A stretch of 64,000 nucleotides of DNA from Lantana camara (Eukaryota > Streptophyta > Magnoliopsida > Lamiales > Verbenaceae), in the NCBI GenBank assembly GCA_037501455.1, contig CM074858.1:19642501-19706500 (forward strand). The letters are read 5' to 3'. Under the pieces are notes generated by a model, which was given only the letters and a program-made list of their open reading frames with translations, searched no databases and was not told the origin of the DNA. Positions 24,852 to 35,261 of this stretch are shown here, piece by piece (position 1 is the stretch's first letter; every line of letters starts with the position of its first letter). The translations under genes and the position numbers were made by a program.

Positions 24852-25224
24852 CAAGAGAGACCTTAGGTTCCCTCTTTCTACGTGTTGGAGAGATGCAGGA
24901 TTCTCTCTATTTATGTGATAAAAAGATGTTGGAATCTTTCTAAGTTTTATGCACGAGAGATGTTGGATTCTCTTGTACTTAGATATTCGGAGATGCTGGA
25001 TTCTCTTGAATCTAGGGGTTTGAGGAATGCTGGATTTTCTCAAACTAGAATGTTGGGAGATGTTGGAATCTGCCCGACTTAGGTTGAGAGACGGGGTTCT
25101 CTCAATTATGTGCTTGAGAGACGGGGTTCTCTCTTTTATATGTGCTCGAGAGACGGGGTTCTCTCTCTTGTGGGTGCTGAGGGACGGGGTTCTCTCTCTT
25201 ACGTGTTGAGAGATGGGATTCTCT
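24852..25224 (+). repeat. Hairpin array of element G, about 12 units
   Basis: Twelve short stem-loops in a row, 27-35 bp apart. The common unit is gagagacggggttctctc (GAGAGA, 6-nt loop, TCTCTC). Several units change both arms together: AAAGAT with ATCTTT, TTGAG with CTCAA, and gttggg with the partner cccgac. The loops keep a purine-rich TG-GG or CGGGG core. Frames reading through it are by-products of the repeat. Confidence 0.85.
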
Positions 25225-25515
25225 CTTATTTGTTGTGGTTGCGTTACGCGTTGATCTGACTACGGGTAGCAAGTGGTGCATTGGAGATGACATCGAGGTT
25301 GGGTGCAGTTGCAGCTATCCGATCATGAGAATGACCGTCCGAGTTCGAAACAACTAGCGGATCAAGTACTCGCAGGGACCTCGACGATAACAAGACATCC
25401 TAAACGAGGTTCAGTGTAGATGACCGGAGTAAGCCTCACCATTAGAGTTATGATCTCACGCGAGTTCGGGAGAAGGGTTGGAGCACTACGACTCGAGGAT
25501 CTACATTTTCCAGTG

Positions 25516-25550
25516 GAACCTGGGGACCAGGTTCTCTTAAGGGGGGAAGG
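25516..25550 (+). promoter_or_regulatory. Pre-tract hairpin and polypurine tract of element G
   Basis: GAACCTGG-GGA-CCAGGTTC at 25516-25534 is a perfect 8-bp stem. Four bases later comes aaggggggaagg, the polypurine tract that primes plus-strand synthesis, then the LTR start at 25552. Confidence 0.85.
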
Positions 25551-25551
25551 T

Positions 25552-28500
25552 TGTAACGCCCCGTTTTCTCGAAGGGCGTTCTTACGACATCAACAAATAA
25601 GTCTCTACACTTATGTGTGTTTAATTTAAGAATTCTTGAATTATGTGATTTAATGTAAATCCAATTTAATATGTGTTCATTCGAATTATTCTAAGATTAA
25701 TTGCAACTTGATTAATTACGCGCATATTTAACCCTAACTATCTAATTTGATTTAATTCAAATTTATTCCATGAAATAATTGTCAAGTTGATTTTAAATCC
25801 ATCATGTTACTTAACTTGTTTAATTTTGGTTTACTTGAATTCCTTGAGATTAATTGTCAATCATGTGTTTACAAAGTGCCGCTAAATTATACGAAAAGTT
25901 TCTAAAATTAAATTGAATTAAACTCTAATTGATAAATCTCTATTTCACTTTTATTTGTAAAATTAATTCGGAGCTTGAATGTTTATTCGTAACTTTATCA
26001 ATTTTATTTACGATTAATTGTACGCGATATTTATTTTTGCTACGCGATAAGGATATCCGGTTGTATATAGCTTGTGCACAAGACACATTTCTCCCAATCC
26101 CTTTTCTCTCTCTCTCTCTCCTCTCCCACTTTCTCTCTCCCGAGGGTTACTATCGCGGCTTCGGTTACGAGCCCATAACTCGATCGTTTCTCGACGGAAT
26201 TCAACAAACGAATAGTCCATTTCGATTATCTCGGCGAGACCGACATAAGAGTACCAATTTCACGGCCTAAAGATGAACAGTGGCGGAGTTATGGCCGGAT
26301 TTCAGTAGCAGCAGTGGAGCTGTCAGACAGCCGCCACTTCGCCGGCGTTTCGCGGTGATTTCCGGCCACTTCCTTGGTACACGCGCCGAAGACCCAGCAA
26401 GAGGACTTCCCGGCGCAGCGGTTGACGTCGGCGACGCGGCCATCGGATCAGAGACGGCGCCGCACGAGCCCCCAAAGCTCGCGGCGGCGGCGCGAGTTAC
26501 TGTAGCGGCGGCAGCAGAAACTTCGGCGGCCAACGGGGGCCTTTTCCGGCCATCTTTTGGTCTCGGGCTCCTCACGAAAGTTGTTCGGAACGACGGGAAC
26601 TAGTGACCTGTGATCAGGCGATTCCAGATTCGGTGGTTTAGCGGCGGATCGGCGGCGGCAAAGTGGCGGTGCAACGGCGGCACTAGCTCCGAGCATTTTT
26701 CCGGAAAGCTACCTTAGGGCTTTCGAAGAGCTCGCCATGGGTAAGACAACGCCTCTTTCAGATCGCATTTTGGTTCACCGGTTTGGAAGTAATTTGAGTT
26801 TGAAGATTTAGGGTTTTCGTGTTCTTAGATTTCAGATCTAGGACAATCGGCTTGGAATTTCCAGAAATTGATCGAGGATTCGGAACGGGCACGAAGACTT
26901 CATTCGGGACTCATTTTTCGGGATTTTTCCGGCGACTTTTGACGGCGGCCCGGCGACTTTCCGGCGGCTCCGGTGGTGGCACTCCGGCGAATTTTGGACA
27001 GAATGTTCGTGTCGTTGTGGTGAGTTCAACGCCACTTTCCGTTTGTTAATCGGACACTCGATCTATTTATTACGAATTATTTTGCGTAATTGTGATTATT
27101 TGAATTAATTGTTTTAAGTGCAAATAAATTGGTTATTGTTGGTTTGTTGATCGAGATGTATTCCAATCGTATACGAAAACATGTATTGAATGAATTGTGA
27201 TATGCATGAATGTTTCGATTTACAATTTGAATCCCGATGTGATGAATTTATGCTATGTGTTTAGATATGAAGGGGTGTTAGTGTAATATTTAGAAACTAA
27301 TCTTTTATGTGACTAAATGAACTTGAATGATATTTTAGAAGAACGAACATGTTGTGATTTCTTTATATGAATTTGAGACGTTCTCAATGTTATGGTTGTT
27401 GTAAATTGTGTTTCAAATATAAAATTTAGATAAATGAAATATGCTTGAACAACTTGAGACTTTATGCATGATAGGAGTTAGAATTGTAATATCTTGATTT
27501 ACTCTTACTACTTGAAAATGGTATATTATGAATTACAATAAATTGATAATTGTCATGTTTGTAAGTGATTAATTCCTAGTTGAATAATTGTATAAACACT
27601 TTTATAAATAATTCTAAACTATGAGGATGTATGTGTAATAATTCTAAACTTTTATAAATAACTTAGGGGATGTAAGTGTAATATTTATGAAACTATGAGT
27701 GCGACTTGAGCTTGTGTACCAAACAGGTTGTGAAGTCGTAAAGTATGATCTTAAGTGAATTAAATGCACTCTTTATTTGTATCAAGCATGCCATCTACGT
27801 ACAACGACTTTGTATGTTTATATGATCAAGTTGCTCCTACTTATGCACTTTATAACTCGACATGAACTTGATGCTTAATTCTAATATTATAATTGAACCC
27901 TGTGACATTGGATGATTTAATATGCATTTTGTGAATACATAGAATTCCTAAATTGATCTTGCATCTTTGGATATGGAATTGCATGTTGGTTGCTTGTAAA
28001 TATGACCTTGTTGAGCATTGATATGCTTTGAATGACCACGACACCATATCTAAGCACAACATGAACACTTATGCATAACCACGATCATGTTGAGCAACGC
28101 CGTGCGTCTTGTTTGGTTCATATAGAGTCTAAGTCTGGGCTTCTGTATGTCTTGTCACAGAGTTTGGTGGTGCCGGTGGGCCCGAGGTTTAGAGTGTTTG
28201 GCCCTTCACACTCTCAGACTCTACTTTCACGAGGTGAGGTTTAGGATTTTGTATAGTTACGCGACCTATGGCCTTAATATGCTGATTTCAACCCTTGCAT
28301 GCAAGTATATCTATTATAAATACGTATGTGTTGGATATGATATGTTTCTGACCTTCTGAATCAACTCTGTTTGGAAAATTAAATATGAAAGCATATGTAA
28401 GCTATTTTGGGAAAACAGTTGTGTTGTGATTATGTAGCGAGATTGCCATGAAAGATTGGTGTATGTGATCCGTTCTGTTGTGATCCGTTGTGATCTGTTC

Positions 28501-29608
28501 TGTTGTGATCCGTTGTGATCTGTGTGTGGATCGATCCTGGTGAGCTGCGGAATGGGTACCCCCGGGACGGTTAGGGCCGTCGGGGTATTTATCCATTGAG
28601 TAGTTCCATTTGAGATATCATTGTGCGACCTTAGGGTGATGAGGGAGGTGTGGTATCTTGAGCCTTCGGCTAAGGCCGGGGAGGACTCTTGTGGGTTCGC
28701 AACCCTTTGAGGGTGAGTCTATTTTAGACGGTTTATTCTCGATGGTATGGGGACGGTACATCTCCTCAATCATTGGTGTAGAGGTTGGATTGATTTTGAT
28801 TTATGTTATGAGGAGTTGAGGTTGGAAGCTCGTACTCGCCGAGCAGTTGATTATGTTATGTTATGGAATTATGAATCGGGATAGAGTCTTTCTGGAAAAT
28901 GGTTTCTAAACTTATATCTATATCTTATTCGGGTTCTTTCAAAACGTTTTGGTATGTAACACCTATCCCCGGTTCATGAGTCCATCATTTTTATTATGTG
29001 CTATGCTCCTTATATATATATTGTGGGTGTGCGTTAGCCCCCTCACTCGGTCAAGTTGACTGACCCCTCATTTACACTTTTAGTTGCAGGATTGTTGGCG
29101 TTTGCTAGGCGGAAGTGAGTCCTTTGAGTTGCACTTCGTCGGTCTAGTCTTTCTATTTGCATTTGTCTTTTCATACACTTTACTTATGCTTTGACTTGTA
29201 GACTTGAGATTATACTTTACTATTCGGTAGCCCTGCGTGGCACTCTCATTCGGCCCTTGTGGCACTTGATGATTATTACTTTATGTTGATATTCGGGACT
29301 AGGGATTTATGCTAGTTGAACCCGTCACTTGTTATGTTTATTGATCTATTATTCGGGGATTAGGTATCTATGCTAGTTGAACCCGTCACCTGCTTTGTAT
29401 GTTTTGTTTTAAATGCTTCCGCTATCTATTGTTGTTGGTTTTAATTGCTTCCGCGCTCTGAGTTTTGGTCAAGTTAGATCCACCTAGCCTAGTGTGTGAG
29501 TTGGTCTCCCGTTCGCTCTGATTCGGATTCGGGCATGGACTTTCATTTCATGCTTCGGGTCTGGGTCATAGTGCGGGGGATGTGGCATCCTCCGTTTGGG
29601 GTGTTACA
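25552..29608 (+). mobile_element. LTR G, full length
   Basis: A 4,057-bp LTR from tgtaacgccccg (25552) to ggggtgttaca (29608). A TATA-like gtatatag lies at 26063-26070, followed by a CT-rich leader and an unusually GC-rich segment (26140-27010, many ggcggc and ccggcg words). A 5' splice site TTGTG|GTGAGTTC lies at 27020. The hairpin at 29047-29063 and ttgcag ending at 29089 mark a putative 3' splice site. The module ggga(c/t)tagg...tagttgaacccgtcac is duplicated near 29296-29390. A gatccgttctgttgt repeat lies at 28467-28535. I find no dyad tetrad. The end is followed not by a primer site but by an inverted LTR copy. Confidence 0.85.
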
Positions 29609-30701
29609 TGGAGGAGATGTACCGTCCCCATACCATCGAGAATAAACCGTCTAAAATAGACTCACCCTCAAGGGGTTGCGAACCCACAAGAGTCCTCCCC
29701 GGCCTTAGCCGAAGGCTCAAGATACCACGCCTCCCTCATCACCCTAAGGTCACCCTTAAGGCTACAGTAACTCACGCCGCCGCCGTGAGCTTTGGGCGGC
29801 GCGTGCGGCTCCGTCTCTGCTCCGATGGGCGCACCGCCGACGTCAACCGCTGCGCCGGGAATTCCTCTTGCTGGATCTTCGGCGCGTGTACCAAGGAAGT
29901 GGCCGAAAAACGCCGCGAAACGCCGGCGAAGTGGCGGCGGTCTGACAGCTCCGCCGCTGCTACTGAAATCCGGCCATAACTCCGCCACCGTTCATCGTTA
30001 GGCCGTGAAATTGGTACTCTTACGTCGGTCTCGCTGAGATAATCGAAATGGACTATTCGTTTGTTGAATTCCGTCGAGAAACGATCGAGTTATGGGCTCG
30101 TAACCGAAGCCGCGATAGTAACCCCCGGGAGAGAGAAAGTGGGAGAGGAGAGGAGAGAGAGAGAGAGAAAAGGGATTGGGAGAAATGTGTCTTGTGCACA
30201 AGCTATATACAACCGGGTATCCTTATCACGTACAATTAATCGTAAATAAAATTAGTAAAGTTACGAATAAACATTCAAACTCCGAATTAATTTTACAAAT
30301 AAAAGTGAAATAGAGATTTATCAATTAGAATTTAATTCAATTTAATTTTAGAAACTTTTCGTGTAATTTAGCGGCACTTTGTAAACACATGGTTGACAAT
30401 TAATTTCAAGGAATTCAAGTAAACCGAAATTAAACAAGTTAAGTAACATTATGGATTTAAAATCAACTTGACAATTATTTCATGGAATAAATTTGAATTA
30501 AATCAAATTAGATAGTTAGGGTTAAATATGCGCGTAATTAATCAAGTTGCAATTAATCTTAGAATAATTTGAATGAACACATATTAAATTGGATTTACAT
30601 TAAATCACATAATTCAAGAACTCTTAAATTAAACACACATAAGTGTAGAGACTTACTTGTTGATGTCGTAAGAATGCCCTTCGAGAAAACGGGGTGTCAC
30701 A
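29609..30701 (-). mobile_element. LTR G, inverted and internally deleted copy
   Basis: Reads on the minus strand from 30701 (tgtgacaccccg) through the first 950 bp or so of LTR G (about 25552-26500). At about 29760 it jumps to a piece equal to about 28635-28780. It joins LTR G tail to tail at 29608/29609. The right outer edge is followed by ttagt (30702-30706), matching ttagt at 19273-19277 on the far left of the complex. Confidence 0.8.
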
Positions 30702-30706
30702 TTAGT

Positions 30707-30889
30707 ATTCTAACGAAGTCTTGAATTTGTAGAGGCGCCTGAAGGCATAAAACTCATTATATGCAATTGGGTTCTACAAGAAAATAAAAGAAGAAATAGA
30801 CAAAAAGGAGACTTTAGAGCATATGGCAAGGGATTTTACTGAGAAAGAAGAAATCATTTATGAGATCTTCTTGCCTATAGCAGTTCTTA
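30707..30889 (+). pseudogene. pol: Copia pol pseudogene, segment 2 (start of reverse transcriptase)
   Basis: Decayed start of the copia RT domain. The phrases SNEVLNL, then EAPEGIK (one frame over), then NWVL correspond to the VW.LV..P.GIKPI..KWV block. A later piece matches the QKEGIDY region, and the end IAVL continues directly into KTVRILLSFV at 41886 once element B and one tctta duplication are removed. Several stops and frameshifts are visible, so it cannot make RT. Confidence 0.85.
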
Positions 30890-31840
30890 TGTAGCGCCTC
30901 CCCAACACTACAACCCCGCACCGCAATACTCCCTGAGTGGAGGTTAGACCCAACATTCAGGAAATACAACGGCGAACGGTCAGGATAATATATGAATGGA
31001 GTATGTGACACAGTGCAGCGGAAGATAAAGAGATTCAACTTTACCAATGAACGGGGAGGATAACGTACAATGAGCAAGGATTATCGTTATTGATCAAAGT
31101 AGTTCGCAAAAGAGTACAACAGGTTGACATGTAAGGACAAAGTACGAGATGGTTTGTTCCTACAGAGAGTAGGCTCAAAACAGTGTACTCTTAGGATCGG
31201 ATATTATGGGATACTTTATACATTTTTCATTTAAGATTTGCACGAAGTGACCAAAGACGTGCGACACTATTACCATGGTACAAGATAAAAACAACTCGAC
31301 GGGAACATTCTCTATCGCAAAGGATCACATGAGAGTTACTTGAACCGGGAATATTATGAAGGATAAAAGTTAGACCTCGAGTGATCAAATAATTAGCCCG
31401 GGCATTGGAGGAGGTCAACTATAATTTGTGAGAAGAATGAGTAGGTCGGATTGCTAGCAAGTACATATTCAAGAATTGAATCTTCGAACTGTGGTGATAG
31501 AAAGGATTGAAAATTAGATCGCAGGATGAAGATTGAGTAATTATTGAAGTATATACACGCGTTAGGCATCTGAGGGTTGGCATTTTGGTTAGAAGGGATC
31601 CCGATCAAAGAATCAAGTATTAAATCAAGTCATTGCCATTGAAGTTTCCTAAGACCATGGTGAACGGTACACATAAACATGCATATCACGTGCAATATAC
31701 ATTTTACTATCACCACGTATGGTTCTTTGTATTTGTAAATAACTTTTCTATGACTAGTTGGTATATTTGGCTTCTTCTACTTGTTCATTACATGAAGTTC
31801 TGTATGAATGTTTAATTAAGTGTTCTTTGGGATCCTTGCT

Positions 31841-32039
31841 TTTGTGAGAGTCGGGGTACTCTCCTTGCTTTGGTGAGAGTCGGGGTACTCTCCTTGCTTG
31901 TGTGAGAGTCGGGGTACTCTCCTTGCTTTGGTGAGAGTCGGGGTACTCTCCTTGCTTGTGTGAGAGTCGGGGTACTCTCCTTGCTTGTGTGAGAGTCGGG
32001 GTACTCTCCTTGCTTGTTTGAGAGATGGGGCTCTCTCAC
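31841..32039 (+). repeat. Hairpin array of element C, 7 units of about 29 bp
   Basis: Tandem units of about 29 bp, each with GAGAGT-CGGGGT-ACTCTC, separated by ccttgctt-type linkers. The seventh unit differs (gagagatggggctctctc) in both arms. Compared with G and A the arm changes from GAGAGA/TCTCTC to GAGAGT/ACTCTC, so the pairing is kept while the sequence changes. Confidence 0.9.
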
Positions 32040-32070
32040 CGCTTGCTTTAAAGATTTAGAACTCGAGTAT

Positions 32071-32106
32071 GGACCTGGGGACCAGGTCCTCTTAAGGGGG
32101 AGAGAG
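32071..32106 (+). promoter_or_regulatory. Pre-tract hairpin and polypurine tract of element C
   Basis: GGACCTGG-GGA-CCAGGTCC at 32071-32089 (8-bp stem), then aagggggagagag ending at 32106, then the LTR start at 32108. Relative to element G the second base pair of the stem is G-C instead of A-T, a compensatory change. Confidence 0.88.
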
Positions 32107-32107
32107 T

Positions 32108-35088
32108 TGTAACGCCCCGTTTTCAATTTATACATTATGTGATAATTTATCTACATTTCATAATATTATATGTATTATATTTCTATGCATTTATGTGAAT
32201 TATCCTTGACGTGAAATTTACATGAAATAATTGATAATGTGCTTAATTGATATTATGGGATACTTTATACATTTTTCATAACATTAGATGCATAATATTT
32301 CCATGAACTTTTATGAATTAATTGTTAATGTGACTAAATGCTCTTATATGACCTTAAATGCTCATATATGTAAATGTGTGGATTTAATTGCATGACTTAA
32401 ATGGAGTTAGATACTCACTTTCCATGGATTAAAACTTAATTGCATGCATTCATATAATGGAGGGACTTGTTTGCAAAATGTGATGAGTCATATGAGTTAG
32501 TGGAAGACTTTTGTGTATATCTATACATTACATACAAAATATATCATATACATTCATATCTCTTTCATTCATTTTCATACAAAAATACACACACTTACAC
32601 TTACATATGTCGATCAAAACACCAAGGGGGAAAGGAGGAATATTTCATCTCAATAGCAAGCTTGATCTTGAGGAATATTGCTTAAGTTGGAAGCATCATC
32701 ATCTCTTCATCATTTCATCCATTCTTTCTTACATATTAAAGGTATAGATGGAGAACTTGATTGAATCTCTTGAATATATATAAAGTAGGGTTTGATGAAT
32801 ATGATGTGATTTCTTGGTTAGTTGAGATTAGAAGCATGATTATGAACTTTAACCTTGAATTCCATGCTTAATTCTTGAATTATTTGGAAGTAGAATATCA
32901 TGATATATATAGGGTTTGAATGATGAATTTTGATGATCTAAACATGTTTCCTTGGATTAAATGTTAACTTATTGATGTCTCGAAGTTATATGTATGATAT
33001 ATGGTTGTTTTGGAGCATTTTGGTTGAGTTTACTATGGGGTTTCATTCCTTTTCTTTCTTCTCCGAAGCTTCCCCTGTTTTGGGCCTTTTTCCACCTCTG
33101 GAACAGTACCCGGGCGGGTACTTTTTGTGCATAAAAAGTACCCGGGCGGGTAGTTTTCCCCCGAAAAGCTTCTGGATAGCCTACCCGATCGGGGAACTTT
33201 TCCCTCGAATTTTACCCGGCCGGGTACTCCCTCATCCGAACTCCAAATGACCTGATTTTTGATTAGTTAGAAAGCTCTTGAAGTCTAGAACAACCTAAAA
33301 TTGGAATCCTCTTAATATCTTTTTCCATTTGTGAGTTATGATCAATTATTTTTGGTGTCGCTGCTTTACCGACAAACTGCATTCACCCAACTTCAACCGT
33401 TCGCCATTTTCTCCTCGCTTTGAATTAGAAAACGAGCCATATACCATTTTAAAGGTATACTTGTCTAGTTTCAGTCCCAATAAACAAAACCCAATTCCAA
33501 TTTCTATAACTTGAGTTATTTCCATTTTTCCCCAGTATGGTCATTTTCGGAAATTGCCGGTTTTTGCCAAACTTCACCAAAACCTTCCTTATTGCATTCC
33601 TTTCACTCTCTTGGCTCCCATATGTGAATTATATGATATATATACTTGATTAATTGATAATTATTCTCCTACTTCACACTTCTTGGTACTTAATTGCTCA
33701 AACGTTATTGGTTGACTTCATGCCTTATATGAATTGAACTTGAAATAATTGAATGATATGAATACATGATTTCTTGTTATTAATTTCACCTCTTAGGTGT
33801 TATTTGGTGTTTATACATGCTTCGTGTTAATTGATTGCTTGGTTTTATTTAAAATACATGAACATTGTCGTGCGTCATACTTGGTCCCATATTGAGTCAT
33901 GTCTCACGAGTTCCTACTATTCCCTTTCTTGTCCAGTTTTTCTCCAGGGCGGAGATCATGGATCGTGTGGGCATTGTCTTGTAGCCTTATCTTGTCCCGT
34001 CGCTCGTCAGGTGAGGTTTAAATTCTAGCTACTTAGAACCCTTACCACGCTACGTGTGTTTTCGGCCAAAAGTATACGTATATTTATAGTTTTCAAATCT
34101 TATTGATTTACAACAGATTTCATGAATTGAACGGATTAATTGATTGAATGTTTTGGTGAGTAACTATTATTCACGTTGGGCCCCGAGGGTAGTGTATTGA
34201 GCCAACCGGGGAAGCAAGGGCTGACGGGTAACTCTTGTACTACCCTCACCATTGTGGGATCACCTCTGAATCCACCAGGAGGTTTGGTGGAGGAAGAAAT
34301 CCCGTGCGTGGGAGTCATGTTCCCGACGTACACCATGATTGGATGGTTGGGTCTTGCAAGCCCGCCATCACCCGGAGGAAGAAGGATGTATTGATTGAAA
34401 TTGCTAATTGTGCACGGAATTGTTTGTGTGATCACCTAACTCACTAACGAATTGAATGATTGTACACTTTTGGTGAAAGGTTGGAGATTTGCCCTCACTC
34501 ACCGGGCCACGTATTGAAGTGATCGTGATTGAATTATTAAATTGTTTAGTTGTAATCTCGGGCGAGTCCTACTTTTCTATTGAACTTATATTGCCTTCTT
34601 TTATAAAATCTTACCCGAGATTATAGCTCGCATGGTAATTGCGCATATATTTATTATACCCCTCGCTCAGTCCGTGTTGGACTGACCCCTCAACTTTTTA
34701 GTTTTGCAGGGTCGAGCTAGGCAGGAATTAGAGTCTAGCTTGTTTTTTTTCGGGTCTAGCACTTCACCTCATATTTTGGTTCATGTATTGATATTTCTTA
34801 TATTTTTGTATTATGCCTTATTCATGTTGGATACGATATTGTATTATATGAAATGTTGGTATCTATTAATAAATATGTAAATATGGTACCTATAAGTATT
34901 GAATGTTATTGCTTCCGCTTTTATTGATACAATTGTTTAGTGGTATTAATTGAGGGTACCCGCCTAGCTTTTGAGTTTTTATTGTCTCCCGTTCGCTATA
35001 GTTTCGGTTCATGTATGAATTGTCCATTTCATATGTGGATTGAGGCTATAATGCGGGGGATGTGGCGCCTAGCGTTCCGGGTGCTACA
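32108..35088 (+). mobile_element. LTR C (3' LTR of element C)
   Basis: A 2,981-bp LTR from tgtaacgccccg to gggtgctaca. It has a 5' splice site AAAG|GTATAG at 32742, the dyad tetrad 33107-33226, conserved blocks (ttttcggccaaaag, catcacccggaggaag), and a perfect 7-bp hairpin TCAGTCC-gtgtt-GGACTGA at 34667-34685. The putative 3' splice site ttttgcag ends at 34709, just before gagctaggcagg. The right flank ggatcc continues LTR B. On the left, LTR B breaks at cggat, so a short ggat overlap is the remaining trace of a target duplication. Confidence 0.9.
33107..33226. repeat. Dyad tetrad of LTR C
   Basis: TACCCG-GG-CGGGTA at 33107-33120 and 33139-33152, a variant around CCCGATCGGG (33184-33193), and TACCCGGCCGGGTA at 33213-33226. 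Centres are 32, 43 and 31 bp apart. The first two are also bridged by a longer hairpin (GGTACTTTTT pairing across to AAAAAGTACC, 33117-33142). Confidence 0.85.
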
Positions 35089-35224
35089 GGATCCAACCTA
35101 CGGTTGTAGTGCTTCAAGATACCTCTAGTTGTCGTTCATTGATTCCTGAAATCATGCTTTTTAAAAATAGGCGAGAGGGTTAGTCAAAGTGACTAAGTGA
35201 AGGGGGGTATAATAACTTTATTGA

Positions 35225-35228
<4 letters not shown>

Positions 35229-35256
<28 letters not shown>
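35229..35256. repeat. TA microsatellite in LTR B, short allele
   Basis: About 25 bp of TA. The equivalent run in the other LTR of element B (about 39142-39202) is more than twice as long. Confidence 0.85.

Positions 35257-35261
<5 letters not shown>

Larger units (their letters stand above)
23269..25551 (+). mobile_element. Internal region (3' part) of element G, non-coding
   Basis: About 2.3 kb with no gag or pol frame that I can recognise. It contains a roughly 110-bp tandem duplication (about 23595-23700 and 23710-23815, sharing agtagtcaccttgttga), a taacggtac block near 24398 that is also present in internal regions A and C, the hairpin array at 24852-25224, a pre-tract hairpin at 25516-25534, and the purine tract at 25539-25550 immediately before LTR G. 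This is the layout of a large non-autonomous LTR retrotransposon (LARD-like). Its 5' LTR and primer site are not present in normal orientation. Confidence 0.75.
31203..32107 (+). mobile_element. Element C, 5'-truncated internal region
   Basis: The first 28 bases or so (attatgggatactttataca onward) copy part of LTR C itself (32249-32277). They are joined directly to internal sequence, so most of the 5' LTR and internal region were lost. The remainder is non-coding. It carries gtgaacggtacac at about 31660 (shared with A and G), the hairpin array 31841-32039, a pre-tract hairpin and the purine tract. Confidence 0.8.

Noticed and set aside
26280..26603. Open frame of 107 codons in the GC-rich part of LTR G (and overlapping frames on the other strand)
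   Set aside because: Alanine-, arginine- and proline-rich translation expected from GC-rich DNA, lies within an LTR leader, and is broken in the related copies. No recognised domain.
31841..32039. Regular direct repeats resembling a CRISPR array
   Set aside because: Linkers are not unique spacers, the repeats lie next to a polypurine tract and LTR, and the setting is a plant nuclear genome.
31812..32135. Repetitive open frame over the element C hairpin array
   Set aside because: Repeat peptide is a by-product of the 29-bp repeat. Unit lengths in A and G do not preserve a frame.
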